Shown here piece after piece: positions 1-12,601 of a stretch of DNA of 64,000 bases. The stretch spans positions 151,104 to 215,103 of the forward strand of contig MU001673.1 of the NCBI GenBank assembly GCA_010093515.1, written 5' to 3'. Numbering within the stretch: position 1 is the stretch's first letter; each line of letters opens with the position of its first letter. Both the position numbers and the translations under genes were made by a program. Origin of the DNA: Lineolata rhizophorae (taxonomy: Eukaryota; Ascomycota; Dothideomycetes; Lineolatales; Lineolataceae). Below the pieces are notes generated by a model. That model searched no databases. It saw nothing but the letters and a program-made list of their open reading frames with translations, and had not been told where the DNA came from.

Positions 1-693
1 CTCGAAGAGGTGATAGCGGCCACAAGTGCGCTTTTCGTACTTAAAATAGCACATTATGCGCGCTGTTGGGATTCCGTACTGATATATTTGTTGCTGTATG
101 TGGTGATGATGAACGGCAAAAACCGCCGTCGACGTTTGGAGGTAGCAGAGTCATTATCAGCATGTCTACTCTGGTGAGGGCTCATGAGCTGAACAAACCA
201 GTTCAGGCGGTTGGCAACCTTGAGGAGTCGAATTGAGATGGTGGAGGATGACAAACAAGGTGTTCGCGTGGAACTCAGCCAAGCGTGCGCTGCGCCGGAG
301 TTATGGAGCTTGTTTGATGCGTACAGGCGGCGCCCAAGCAACTAGGAAAGCTTGGAAGAGACGATGGAAGAGCTTGAGTTCAGTAAACTTCACATCGTTA
401 GGTTAGTTTGCCACTCCACCATGGCAATTCCAACGCTGTTCATTCACTAAGCCTCGGCCAATACTGAGAGCGACATGTGGCTTGCAAGGGAGGCAACTTT
501 TACAATCAAAACATAGAGCTAACCAAAACAACATACATAGTCGTATATTTCCCGAATGAGGTATGAGTCACGTGTCATGAGAACCGGCATCTAACTTAAC
601 ACCACTCACCTGACGTCTGCAAAGAAAATCAGAGCCGATCCTGCCCCCGATGTACACCAGACTATCTCTACAACTTCAGACATTATATCTGAT
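1..693. other. No gene recognised
   Basis: I see no convincing gene. The longest open frame (54-341, minus) has no recognisable motif and no splice-compatible extension. The right part probably holds 3' sequence of the DUF924 gene, whose stop is at 694. Confidence 0.5.
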
Positions 694-1572
694 CTACCCA
701 GTACCGAACGTATCCCCTCCGCCTTCCAGAAACTCCGTTTCCGCCTCCGTCGCCTGCCTACCTAACGCTTTATTCCTATGGGGATACCGGCCAAACTTCT
801 CTAGCAGGTCCCTATGCGTCTTTTCAGCGGCAGCAGTCCTTTTCACGAACTCGCTTGTTGCTTCGTTGCCCTGACACTCGGTTTCGAGCCTCGCAAGCAT
901 GGCGCTGAACAAATCGTGATCGCCCAGGTCCTCCGAATGCATAAGCGGAATGTAGAACCAGATTCGGTAGCATGGCGCGGCGCGGAACTGCAGGTCTAAA
1001 CGGCGCGCCTCGTCGTCCCCAGGAGCTAGGATGCTCCGCACCAGCGACCGCGCAATCACGTCGTAGTGCGAGTAGACGAGCGCCTGCTGCGCGCGGAACA
1101 GGTTGCGCGAGCACTGGTCCAGCAGCAAGACGAGGCTGAGGGCCGTGTACGCCGGGCCCCGTGCGACGCCCTCCTCACCACCGTCCTTCTCCCGCCGTCC
1201 GCCCTCCTCCTCAGCGCCACTCGCGCTCCTGTCAATCTCGACCCAGAACGGCGCCGCGACCCGGCCCGCCTCGCGCTTCTCGGCCGCCACGTCCCGCGAC
1301 AGGCCCGGCGGCAGCGCGAAGGAGTCGGGCCCGACGGCGCGCAGCGCGGCGGCGCAGCCCGCGGACCCGAGGGCCTCGTCGAAGGCGCGTTTCTCGTCCG
1401 GCGAGCCGGCGCCGAACCAGCGCTTCGCCTGGGCTTCGGTCGGGGCGGTCTTGGACGACGGCGGCGGCAGGCCGGCGAACCAGAGGGAGCGGATGCTCGT
1501 GTACAGGGTGGGGTTGAAGAGGCGGCGGTCGAGCGTGAACGCTGCGACGCTAGCAGCGGCGGAAGATGCCAT
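694..1572 (-). CDS. DUF924 family protein
   Basis: Single-exon gene of 292 residues. The C-terminal half carries the signature of the DUF924 (PF06041) family: LVLLLDQCSRNLFR around residues 150-163, then IPLMHSEDL, then FGRYPHRNKALGR near residue 260, followed by a Glu-rich stretch and FLEGGGDTFG at the end. The family is predicted to be all-helical and TPR-like; its biochemical role is not established and I assign none. The N-terminal half is enriched in Ala, Glu and Gly, and a Glu/Gly/Lys stretch near residues 115-135 looks like a lineage-specific loop insertion. The start is an ATG with an ordinary context and no upstream exon is needed. The next gene downstream is the MFS transporter on the same strand. 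Confidence 0.85.
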   Translation of the reverse strand: MASSAAASVAAFTLDRRLFNPTLYTSIRSLWFAGLPPPSSKTAPTEAQAKRWFGAGSPDEKRAFDEALGSAGCAAALRAVGPDSFALPPGLSRDVAAEKREAGRVAAPFWVEIDRSASGAEEEGGRREKDGGEEGVARGPAYTALSLVLLLDQCSRNLFRAQQALVYSHYDVIARSLVRSILAPGDDEARRLDLQFRAAPCYRIWFYIPLMHSEDLGDHDLFSAMLARLETECQGNEATSEFVKRTAAAEKTHRDLLEKFGRYPHRNKALGRQATEAETEFLEGGGDTFGTG

Positions 1573-2493
1573 GCCGAACGGGCGGGCAGTTCGTCTGGGT
1601 GGACAGAAGAATTGAAGTGGGAGTTAAACGGGTGAGTGTGTAATTCAGCTCCTGTGTAGGTCTGAATCTCGAATTGGAGAATCAGCAGTCCCTCCTGGGC
1701 TCGGAAGAGAATGAAACGGCGTCAATATAAGTGGGTCATAGAGTGTTTGCATCTAGTAAGAGATAAATGTTGGCGAATTGCAGCGTTTCCCCGACGTGCA
1801 GTCACCATGACCAGCTGAGGTATCGCTAGGATTTCAAAGCTCTCGGGAACGAAGCTTGAATGATGCGGTTGGGTCGGGCAGGCCAGCAACCCGGTCCGAG
1901 TACGCTTGGCGCGCTTGCAAATCTACCAGCGCCCGGGCTCCCCCAGCTTCTTAGCTAGTGCTTGGAGGGCAAAGCGGAATCCGCCATCGGGCTCTTCGAG
2001 CACCGATGCCGACCGGAATGCTTTGGAATCAATTCCCTGTTGGAGGCTCGTCCTCAATTCAGTCTTCATGGAGCCCAAAAACGAGGGTGGAGAAATACAT
2101 TGGCGTCGTCGGAAAGAATGCTTTTTTCGCCGCCAGTCTTGGCTCCGGAGAGTATTCTCCCACGCCAAGTTCAAGCTATAGACCTATCGTGACATGAGAC
2201 CGAAAGGGGCAATAATGATCGACAAAGCCTTCCCAATAGAGAACAGGTAAAGAAAAAGGAAAGAAAATGAAATCCGTCCCGTTAGTCTTGAAACTCCATA
2301 GTCCGTTTGAATCCCATTCCCACACCTTAGAATGATAAGGTAGTTGCCTTTTCAAAGTTCCGTCTATGTACAAGATTGTCATAAAACTCCGTATTCCATC
2401 TATTTAGAAGATCAGTTGTTACCTTTCCCGTGCCGGTCCAGTCGATTCGCCTTGGTTCTTTATCCCGGGGATTTATTTAGCAGAAATGAGGCA
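1573..2493. other. Intergenic, DUF924 promoter and transporter 3' side
   Basis: About 0.9 kb between two minus-strand genes. It should hold the DUF924 promoter and the 3' untranslated region of the transporter. Short open frames at 1906-2197 occur on both strands with no motif. No repeat or RNA gene was recognised. Confidence 0.5.
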
Positions 2494-4554
2494 TTACGAT
2501 CGCTGCACTGGTTTCCACGCCCTCGTCTTGAGGATGAACGCCGTCGCGGTAGCCACGCCAAGCAGGCTCAGTCCGACGGCGAACCACCAGGGCCCCCGCA
2601 TGCCACGAAGACGTGCGGCCGTAATTTCTGGCGATGATGCGTGAAGCGGTGCGACGGTGATGTGAATGCCGGCCTCGCGGATCGCACGCTCGGTGCAATA
2701 ACGGTGCAACGATCCGGCAAACCCAAGGCCCGCGCTGATGCAGTAGTTGACCATCGTGCTAACGAGTGAGGCGGCAATGCCTTGCTGCTCCTTAGGCAGG
2801 GCTGAAGAGAGCAGGATGGTCGCGGACGGGAAAGATAGATTCATAGCTCCTGGCATGACGAGCACAGAGATGAAGGTCTGAGCCCAGTACGTCTGATTGA
2901 GAGGCAGGGTGGCGAGTAGTACCGAGCCGATGAAGAAGATGAGCATCGCAATGAGCATAACCCACGAGACGGGAATGCGCTTGACAAGCCAAACGGTTGA
3001 GAAGGCAAAGAGAACGCCCGTCACGGCTACAGGCGACGTCTCAGCCGACGTCAGCAGTGCGCTGTGTTCCTTCAGATGCTCCAAGAAGAGATAGAGGTAG
3101 TACGCCCAAATGCCGTGCGATCCCCAGCCTGCGGCAATGCAGGCAAGTGCGTAGTACGCATCGACCTGGAGGCCATGGATGGGTATGAGCGGGTGTTCAA
3201 CCCAGCGGAGCTCGACCCAGACGAACCCGGCGAGGGAAACGAAACCAAGAACGAGGAGAGTAGGGATGTATGGTTCCGACCAGCCGGTGAGGGGAGCTTG
3301 ATTAAGTGCGAAGTTGATTAGAACTAGACCCGTAACTCCGGTGACTGTGCCAAGGTAGTCGAAGCTCGGCTTGTTCCCAGTCTTGCTTGCAACGACACGG
3401 TCCGGGTCTGGGATAATGAAGTACGCGATGACGGCAACACAGACGCAAACGATTGCCAGAACCCAGAACGACCAGGGCCACCATACTAGCTGGGCGAAGA
3501 TCGCGGAAAAGACGGCACCAGCAGTAGCGCCAGTCGGGCCTGCGGCGCCAAAGCATGCGAAGGCGGTGTTGCGTTTTACTCCGACGGGAAATGTCCGTCC
3601 CATTAACGCAATCGCGTTCGGGACGAGCAAGGCAGGCCCGATGCCTTGCAGAGCTCTGAAAGTGCTGAAGAGGATCACTCCTGACGTGTAACAGAAACCG
3701 GAAGCAAGGGACCAAGCTGCGAACCAGATCCAGCCAATCAAGAAGATCTTCTTATGTCCGTACATGTCACCCAAGCGCCCTAATGTGTGTCCAGTCAGCA
3801 AACCGGTGGGGTTCAATGGCTCAAGCCTATGCTTTCAAGCTCAAACGCTGTGTTACGGATCATGGCATGTCGTGCCACGGCATTGAGATGCAGGAGAACA
3901 CGAGATGTGCTTACCGGCTGGGAGAATGAACGTTCCGACTGTCATGCTGTAGGCCGCCGAGAACCAGCTCAGCGTGCCGTAGTCGTGGATTTCGAACTGA
4001 TTCGCCAAAATAATGACGGGGCCGACCGTCTGATTAAGGGCGCAAAGAGAAAGAAACTGTGCCAGGCATGCAACAAAAATAAAAGCCACTTCGTGAAGTC
4101 GAGACATTTGTGCTTTGGGTGCGAGGTCTTCGGAGGCTGGAGTCTGTTCTTTGGAATCGGACGCGGACGTATTTGATCCGACAGAGCGTGTGTTTATTGC
4201 GATGTCCTTTTGTTGTGCCTCCATCACAGCATACTTCTCGTACGGACTCCAAAGGTCCTGCTCTTTCGCGGTCTCCACAGCGGTCCATGAATCTCTCGAT
4301 GAGGGTTGAGAACTGAGCGAGCCGGGCATATTGGCCCGGTGTAGAGCCTTGGCAGCATCAGCAGCCATCTCAGTGCTGATGCGGAGACTGTGACGAGTGC
4401 CGGAATCACTGAGTCGAGAGGAAGTCGTCCGCTGGGGAGCTTTTGGAAGTGATTCGCGTTCGGATCGACCAGCATGCTCGAGATGAAAGCTAAGCTGATG
4501 GCTTTGGCTTCTCCGTTGCTCCTGTGATTGTGAATAGCGGCGAGGGGAAGACAT
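2494..4554 (-). CDS. MFS transporter, DHA2 (Atr1/Amf1-like) family
   Basis: Two exons, 4554-3915 and 3779-2494, joined across a 135-base GT-AG intron, give 641 residues. The intron falls inside motif A: exon 1 ends FILPAG and exon 2 continues RLGDMYGHKK. The first ~155 residues are a hydrophilic Ser/Gln/Arg-rich cytosolic tail, followed by a polytopic membrane domain. The motif-C-like stretch ALQGIGPALLVPNAIALMG and the many membrane segments fit the 14-segment DHA2 proton antiporters, in particular the fungal Atr1/Amf1 group (drug, boron or ammonium export). The loop DPDRVVASKTGNKPSFDYLG is typical of that group. Substrate is unknown. It is not clustered with any biosynthetic gene. Placement in DHA2 is firm; the closer subfamily is inference. 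Confidence 0.88.
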
Positions 4555-7514
4555 GATTGATAAATGAAAACAGTCAAAGCGAGCGGTTGGCGATTCGAAA
4601 ACTAAGTGTTCATATATGCGAGCTGAAAGGACAAGGCTGAAAGAGGCTTATTGGACTTTGATATGTATGCAAGGCAAGATCGTTTTGAGATAGATGAGCG
4701 CCTGCACAATTATTAAATAAGAACGCCTATTGGGGTGCATATGACGAGGCCATGAAGGAAAGCCCGGGGCGGACAAAGTGGAGCTCCTAATGACGAGGAA
4801 TTTGATAACTTCTTGTTCTTCTGGAGCTTCTGGTGGTGCGATCTGGGTACACGGACACCCCGCTACCCGGCCTTGCAGGTTGGCCTCCAACGGGCAACTG
4901 CCAAGATGAGGATCTCCCTGCAAACCGGGGATATTCTGCAGATCCCGCGCGTACCTGCCACGCAATTGGCGCATCAGGGCTCCTACTGCTAGTCGCAGCC
5001 CCGGCCCCTTGTTTCCTAGCTTCGGTGGGCTGAAAACAGCCCGTAACTCCCCAGTCGCCGAAGCTTGTGCACTTCTCCGTTCGATGAGTCCTGCAGGCGG
5101 CTTCAGGCTTCCCGCTCCAGTGACGAAGCTTGCCGGCTGCTTACCAGATGCTCTACCAGGGCTGGCAGCGAGGGAAACACAGTGGGCACCACCGTGGAAG
5201 AGACGAGGCTCCGGCACGGGAGGCTGAACGGGTAATTTGAGCTTTGCAGCCCAGCCTTCCGCCCTCAAAAATCGCGCCACGGGTTGCGGGATTGCCAACA
5301 GGCGTTGATTGGAGGTCTTGGCGAGACTGCCAAATTAAGTCGTGGAAAGGCGGCTTGCAGCCGCAAAAACGCCACAGCGGGTGGGCACGGTATCGTCACC
5401 TGCCATTGAGGAGTCGAGTTCCTATCTTTCCCCGGCCGTCGTTGGTCGACGTCGTAATCCGGGCCTCAGGACCTAGGGACTGCCGGAAGCCGGCACACCG
5501 GCGAAACAGTGTACCGCCGTACCATGCCGTCGCGCATATGCGTAGTTTGATTCAGAAACCCGTCGTACGCTTCCAGACGCCGTGCTGACTGCAGTGGCGG
5601 GGGAACGAGGAGAAAGCCTAAGACACGCCAACGCGGCGCGGCGGTTATCCACTGCACCCTGTGCCGTCACTCCGCCGCCCGACGTCTGTCCACGATCGCG
5701 CCGAGCCACCAGGTACAGCTCCCGGAGTTCCCAACAACACGGCCAATCTTTGCAGTTTTGAAGAGCTCTCGACCGGCCCAAGGGACGCGGAAAGTGCCGC
5801 CCAAACACAATTCCCGCTCCGGAGAACCCGTGGCAAGCTCTCAGAAATGTTTCACTGCGTTTCTTGGACAATCAATTGATCCGCGCAACTATGACAGTAC
5901 CGTGCTGAAAGAGGAAATACTGAAAATTCGAATGCCGCGCAATGTCATTGGGCTCCGGGACGACAACCTTTGAGTGTTGGCACCACGCGTCAAATCATGG
6001 CGAGTGAAGGAATGAATTGAGATCTGCTCGAAGGGGGACGTGGGACTGGGCAGCTAGGGTGACCTGTCGGTGCGTTGTCCGGCCCGTGCCAGCGCCAGCC
6101 TTATTGGCAGGGACCGGTCTTTGCCTGGAATGTCGACCTCGCTGAGCTACTGCACGGCTCGGGACCCCTCCCTGGAAAAGCCCTTGTGCGCCTATCATGG
6201 TTGGCGTGATCCGGGAGCCCAGTCGGCATCATCCGTTGCGAGATTTCGTCGAGCCTGTCCCTGTGGAGCTACATATGTATGTAGCCGGGGTCTCTCGACG
6301 TGAGAGCCATGGATCGCATTGCCGGGGGCGACCGTCGCTCGAAAACCTAGTACAGAACTATCACGAAGTTTAGCTGGTTTGTACATGCTTACGGCATGGC
6401 GATCTTCCCAGCTGCGCTCCCTCTGGTGCTTTCAGGCTGCACCTCTGAACGCCACGCTGTCATTAGCAGTTCGGTGACACGCGAATCGTGCTGCCGCATG
6501 TCGCTTGATTCCCGCCCCTGTCCTGACAACAGACACGGGTCGGGGCGTTATCTCTGGGCAAGCTTGGAAGCACAGAACTCTCAGGCACCTCATCAATTAC
6601 GGGATGCAGTGTCGGCGCCTCAACACTTCGAGCAGCGTAGCCCAGCAAAGAATCCGCAAGCCACGAATCGGGGTGTGCTTCGCCGAGCCGCCGATATCTT
6701 GTTCGCCTCAGGGACGACAGTAGGACGGGCCCAGCCCTCATCGTATCTGCAGACCCTTTTGGCGGTGGCCTGAGACTACGCCGCCGCGTATGTACACATC
6801 GGCGTATATACCTCCGACCCGCGGCGCCACTTGCCAATCCGGTCGCTCACATCAACCCCCATCGAGTTACCCACCTTTTGTCCGTAACTAATCAGAGGCT
6901 GACCCGGGTTTTGTGTGAACGAGAAAACGTACACTAGCTTTCGATCCGAGATGGGGGAATGAGTATCGTGCATTGCGTCTCACTGCATGCCACTTTTGGA
7001 CTTTATTGGCTGTCGGACTTTGCCGTCAGCTCTAGAGCATCTATAATTATCTCTAACTCACCTCAACAGGCAGATGGCTCAACTGCAAGTTGCGACCGGA
7101 GCTTGAGTCTAAGCAATCGGTTATTACCCCGTTGTTGTTGCTGAGCTTAAAGGCGAACAGTAACACAAAAACTCGCCGACCTTTCTTATCGCTCGGGGTC
7201 TGTTTCCGAAGATTTCACTTTTCTTGTTTCTTGGCTATTTTTTGGGGCGTGTTTCATCTTGGTTCTAGCGGGGCCGTTTCTGATCACATTTCATATCGGA
7301 CTTATCGTGGTTCTTTGTGGTGAAATTTTTTTCTCTTTACTGCAGACCGTCATGTCCGGCGAGGAATTAAGGCTCCCAAGCTCTGAGAGTTTTCCGCTCC
7401 GATGGTACATAGCCATTGCAGGGCCCAATCTTGAACACGTGCCTTTCTCTTGCCATGTTTTTCAGAGCTGAAAGCGGTCCCAGCCCATGCTCTGAAACGA
7501 ATTGTTCTAACTCA
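4555..7514. other. Long gene-free stretch
   Basis: About 3 kb between the transporter start and the carbamoylase stop. Open frames of up to 216 codons occur on both strands but none has a motif, and they overlap one another, as expected by chance in moderately GC-rich DNA. I recognised no transposase, LTR, terminal inverted repeat or RNA gene. It may hold regulatory sequence for the transporter and old, unrecognisable repeat DNA. Confidence 0.4.
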
Positions 7515-9624
7515 TTACCAGCCCCTACGCGCCCTAAGCCTATCGAATCTCAGGACTGCCCCCAACAGCACTTGGGCCCCAATTGCGCAATCCTCGGGCG
7601 CCGTATATTCCTCCGGATTGTGAGAGACGCCGTCCTTGCACGGGACGAAAATCATGCTAGTCGGACATTGACGGCTGGCGTAGACGCTGTCGTGGCCCGC
7701 TCCACTCCTCATGTCCATGGTCAGATCTGTTTCATCGCCGACTGTCGCTTCAGCCGACTTTCTCACGCAGCTTATACAGTCCTCGTGGAAGTCTATGGCC
7801 GGGGAGTTGCTATCAGTCGTCCACTCTACTATGCACGGCTTACCCTTCTCCGCGTCCTGCATCATCCCCACTCCAGATGGCATTTCTCCCTTGGCGATTG
7901 CCGAGAACGCATTGCGCAGCTCCTCTTCTACGGCGTCCACGATGTGATCCTTCGCTGCACGCACGTCCAGGCTAAACTTCACATGCCCGGGCACCGTATT
8001 CGTCGAACCTGGCTCCACGTTCATGATGCCCGTCGATGCGAGGGCACCATGCTTCTCCGCAGCAGCTCGAGCGTAGCTCACCATGCGAGCCGCAGCCAGC
8101 AGCGCATCAGCACGGTGCGCAAATGACGTCGCGCCAGTGTGCGCCGCCCGACCAGTGACCTCTATCGTGAACCAGCGGTAGGCCTGGGCGCCGTGCACGA
8201 TCCCGACTTTGCGAGACGTGCTCTCGAGCGTGGGGCCTTGCTCGATGTGCAATTCGAAGTGGGCCGCCATAGGAGTCGCCTCATGTGAGCATGGCGTGCT
8301 GCCCAGATAGCCGATGCGAGCAAGCTCAGATGCGACAGTAGCTCCAGCGTTGCCATGGCCCACTTCGCGGAGTTCATGGGCGTGAGAGAGCGGTATTTCA
8401 CCTGCCCAGACGCCGGAGGCGAGCATGGAGATCGGAAATCGAGCGCCCTCCTCACTATTTGATGAAATCAGTATGTTATGTTTCCCTAACGTAAATGGAA
8501 AGACACTACTACTCGACGATAGATTCAACTCCACAATTTTGACAATATAAATTCCATAAGCGACGCAACTCTCTGGATTAAGTGGTGTCGCCTATGCAGC
8601 GAAAAGCGAAGCATCCGCTATGAAACACTACGGCCAACGGAAGACATGACGACGTTGACTTTACTAGCTACAGCGCTCAGCTGACTCGAAATTGCGTTCT
8701 GACTTACTTTGTCCAATTGACCACTCCAACTGGGAACTCTGTTTCCACCCAGTGATCGTCAAGGACCTGGATCATCTCGATACCAGACGTAACCCCTAAA
8801 ATGCCATCGTAGCGTCCGCCAGCGGGTTGCGTATCGAGGTGTGAGCCGGCGAAAGTTGGCGGGCCTTGACGCCGTCCAGGCCGCACTGCAAAGATGTTGC
8901 CCATAGCGTCCACAGTCGTGCTGCAGTTGCGTGCCTTTGCCGTCTCGATGAACCAGTCACGCGCCTCTTTGTCAGCGTCGCTAAGAGCGAGTCGTGACAT
9001 GCCGGTTTCGGTGGAACCGCTAGTCGAGGTCAGACAAAGTTAAATCATTGTTACATGAGATCATCCCCTCTCTTTCCCTAAGAGATCCAACAATGAGGGG
9101 GCAGACAGTTGAATTCATGGCGCAGAACATAAGAAATGAAGATTTTAGAAGCGCAGTAATGAGGCACATGACACGTGGTTTGTGAGAGTGTAGGATAAAA
9201 GATTCCGCAACCCTCATGGTTACAAACAAGAATCCATGTATGAAACTAACGTGACCAAGTAGCTCGTCCAATGCAAAAAGGGGTTTCATGAATCATTGAA
9301 CCGAACACATAAAGTTCAATGATGCTCAAATCTAACGTTAAACTCTAATACTCACTTTCCCCACCTCTTCCCCATACCCCACTGGCATGTATAGTGGAGC
9401 GTTCGCATCAACCTTTTGTTGTCGACCCTAAGCGAAGCTAAATCGGCCTCATTCATCTCTGCACTGTGGAGGCTCCGGGAGGCTCCGCCATTGCGCAATG
9501 CGGTGCACCCACTGTTGGCTGGGTCTCCAAAATGAAGGCGACTAGAACGAACAAAGGGCCGGCACGCCAGTAAGCTCCGTGAGGGATTGTGACGCGAGGC
9601 CTGACGAGAAAGGCTCGCGAGCAT
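7515..9624 (-). CDS. M20 family N-carbamoyl-L-amino-acid hydrolase / ureidase
   Basis: Three exons (9624-9356, 9019-8708, 8454-7515) join in phase to 506 residues. The family is the hydantoinase/carbamoylase branch of M20 amidohydrolases, which cleaves the ureido group of N-carbamoyl amino acids, beta-ureidopropionate or allantoate. All expected metal ligands are present: His in GSHLDTQ (about 150), Asp in GRYDGI (about 161), Glu in NEEGARF (195-196), His in FELHIEQGP (about 263) and His in SGAGHDS (about 448). Both introns are confirmed by the protein: exon 1 ends GKRWG and continues as NGSTETGM; exon 2 ends VVNWT and continues NEEGARF. The ~75 residues before the catalytic domain are rich in Arg, Ser and Leu and poor in acidic residues, like a mitochondrial presequence. 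Exact substrate cannot be told from sequence. Confidence 0.9.
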
Positions 9625-11284
9625 TTTGGTTGACTACCAGTTCAGGTATGGAGGTGGTAAGGGAATGGAGGTTTTTGCGAAGCTCAAATAGGTTTCCAAA
9701 GGCAAGGTATGCTCGGTTCGCTACCGCGGATTGAGGGTAGACCCTAGACCGGTACCTCAGATGAGTCTCAGCAGACAGAGAAACACCCAGCCAACCGATC
9801 AAAGCTGCTGGCGCCAAACTTTGAGGGTTTTAACAGTGAAGTTGACAAGAGCGGCGATGCAGGAATTATGTTGTCTGATCAAACATAAGGCAGGGAGAGA
9901 GCGGGTCGGTCGGTAGTACTTTGTTCGCAGAGAGCCCAATCAGTGAGCTCGGTCAAATTGGGCCGGGCAATAGTGGGGGGCACGGAGTGTGCGGAACACA
10001 AAATATCGCCTGATGTGAAATTCAAGCAAAAGGCTAGTCTCGAGCACTCCCAAAAGAAAGCCAACGCTTATAGGCTTCAGAGATGAGTTTTTTACCTCTT
10101 ATCAAACGTTAGCTTCCAGGCTCTGGTCAGACTTGAGCGCATCAACTTTTGCAGAAAATTGCGACCCTATTCAGATGCATACTGTTCGAGCAAGCACCTA
10201 CATATCAAAGGTCACTAAATTCGAAGTATACAGGTCTACGCATCATTAAACGGCCATTTTGAAATATTGAGTTTTGCTTGGCCAGACATCTCCTGGATTA
10301 ACGTCTTGCAGTAATTTGATCCTGAATAGACAAGTTGGCGCCGATGATAGCACCGCACCCAAAATTCTACTAAGTCGCCACCGGCGTCTATTGAGATATA
10401 GTGGTCAATCATGTGTCTTATAAGGTTAAGAATCTGCGTTGAGCAACAGACTCGACAGCCAGTCCGCCTTGAGCTGGCCAATGAAGGTTGAGTCACTTTT
10501 CTAAGGGGGAATCCATCGGATGAATTTTTTCCCACAGAGCAGCTATTGGGAGTCAATAAAAGATCAGCTATGTATGAGAGCTATGGTTGAATCAATTTTG
10601 CGCATGAAAGCGGTGCATCCGGAATGAATTTGAAATATGGAAACAGCACTTGAAAATGCCGGTGGCAACCTAGAGATATAGTTTAATTCCTCTAACTCCA
10701 AATACCTAAGGCAAACAAATCACTAGGCTTCGAGGTTTACGGTTTGGCACTATTCTTCTCTTTAGACTTGCAGCAGCATTATTTTAAAACCTCAACGGAG
10801 GTACTCTGGAATGTCTTAACAGGCTAAAAAACTCATGCTGGCTGGGCATACCTCCATCTAAGTGGACCAAAAACGCCAGGGTTCCCAAAGGCTCCATTCA
10901 TGTAAGCCAACCGATTAACCTACGTTTGAATGTCCTGCAGCCCTTTTGATATCCAAAACTTCTCTGGAAAATCTTTCACACGCCGGGAGCTCGGTAAACT
11001 CTTCAGGGACGCGGAATCTGGCAGGGCAATCTGGGCATCTTAGAAAACCTGCGAATTCCTATCAGTATTCCTCACAGGCCTACAATGACACTTTATGGGA
11101 TCTCACGCCTTCACTGTTCCTTCCGTTATCTACGGAGTCGCTCTCCTCTCTTCCACATCCTAAAACCTCCCAAGTTTCATTGATACAGAACCACTTGGAA
11201 CGCTACAATTAAAAGTCTAAACCCATTGAATGGCTATAACACAATGTTAGCATAGACTCCCTAAACCTACAAAGGATAGGTATT
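9625..11284. other. Gene-free AT-rich stretch
   Basis: About 1.7 kb between the carbamoylase start and the RFC subunit stop. Many stop codons occur in all frames and no motif-bearing ORF was seen. The first few hundred bases should be the carbamoylase promoter. No repeat boundary or RNA gene was recognised. Confidence 0.45.
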
Positions 11285-12601
11285 TTACCTTTCCATAATC
11301 CTCATGAATTTCGCTACGAACGCCTCCAAATGGAAAATTACTTTCTGTTATGCTGTTGTTAGGAATACTTTAATCATAAGTGCAAACACACTAGCACTTA
11401 CACTCCCTGTGCGGATTCTGTGCTCGAAGAATGCAGACCACTTGACTATTTCTGGTTTGAGCTCATCATCAACTTTGCTCACGAGTTTCATGGTGAGTGT
11501 CTATACGCCGTTAGCAATATAGTAGTGAAGTTCAATAATTAATAGGATTACCTTTAGAACAATTGTTGGAGGAATGCAATGCGTTAACAAGTCATACAGC
11601 TTCGCTCGAGTTTGCAATATTTGAGCTGGGGTCCTCTCCGCTACGATTTCATCCGCAATCTGCGTTATGACGACTTCCCAATCTGGTGGAGGGATTCGTG
11701 TGTTCTCCGACACGTTTTCACTAATGATCTTGATTAGAACATACTCTGCAAGCGCACCAAGTGTCTAAAGCGCAAGGCTTGTTGCCGTCCAGGATAATGT
11801 AAACTTCGGGGACTCACTTTTGAGCATACACCGCTTCAAGCATCAAGAGGGCTTTCCTCAGATTACGCCCGCTCTCTTTGGCAATGCGCTTGTTCAACCC
11901 TTCGACAATGTCATAGCGTTCTTTTGTCCCTACCTTGGTTAAGACGCTCACAATCTCATCCTCCGTCGGGGCCGCTACGCGCACCAAGAGCGTCCGACTC
12001 CGGATCGGCGCGATGATATTCGCCGTGGAGTTGGCCAGCAGGACAAGCCTCAAATTGGGCGAGTATTTCTCCATGGTGCGGCGTAGCGCTGCCTGCGCAT
12101 CGCGGGTGAGATAGTCGGCTTCGTTGATGACTACGACCTTGAAGCGCTGGCGCGCGGAGAGGTCGACCTGCTGCGTTTGGGCGACCTCCTTGAGCAAGTC
12201 CTGCACTACGACACGGTCATATTGGCCTACGTCCGAGGGTGTGATCTCCATATGGTAAACGGATGAAACGATGTTGAAGTCGAGTTTGCGGTTGGTCGTG
12301 GTTTGGAAGACGCGTGCGTCGATCTTGATCTTCTCCACGCCGGGTCCGAAGAGCTCCTTCAGGGTAGCCGTAATGCGAGTCTTTTTGCCAGCACCGGATG
12401 GCCCGTACACGAGAAGATGGGGGAAATCACCGCTTTGGGCCTATTAAGATTGGTTAAGGATTATCTTTTCTGCTGAAGAATAAGGCCGTTGACATTAGGA
12501 CATCGGGCACTTACAAGAGCCCGCAGCCGGTCGGACAGGCCATGGTGATAAGTGAGGTCGTCGAGCGATCGGGGCCGATGCTTATCCACCAGCAAAGCCA
12601 T
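11285..12601 (-). CDS. RFC5: Replication factor C subunit (Rfc5 of yeast / RFC3 of human)
   Basis: Five exons (12601-12515, 12440-11818, 11720-11552, 11500-11402, 11344-11285) join in phase to 345 residues, close to the usual ~350. The protein is an AAA+ clamp-loader subunit that opens PCNA at primer-template junctions. Exon 1 reads MALLVDKHRPRSLDDLTYH, the family N-terminus. The Walker-A-like loop is GPSGAGKKTR (about 42-51). The DEAD-like box is NEADYL, followed by LRRTMEKYSPNLR, and IAPIRSRTLLVRVA lies at the sensor/arginine-finger position. The tail HLEAFVAKFMRIMER is diagnostic for the Rfc5/RFC3 branch. Introns are 51-99 bases, all GT-AG. The gene is divergent from a SET-domain gene, and their shared 367-base promoter has four MCB-type sites, matching S-phase expression. 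Confidence 0.95.

Noticed and set aside
4648-5298. 216-codon minus-strand frame
   Set aside because: No motif, overlapping frames on the plus strand, no splice partners.
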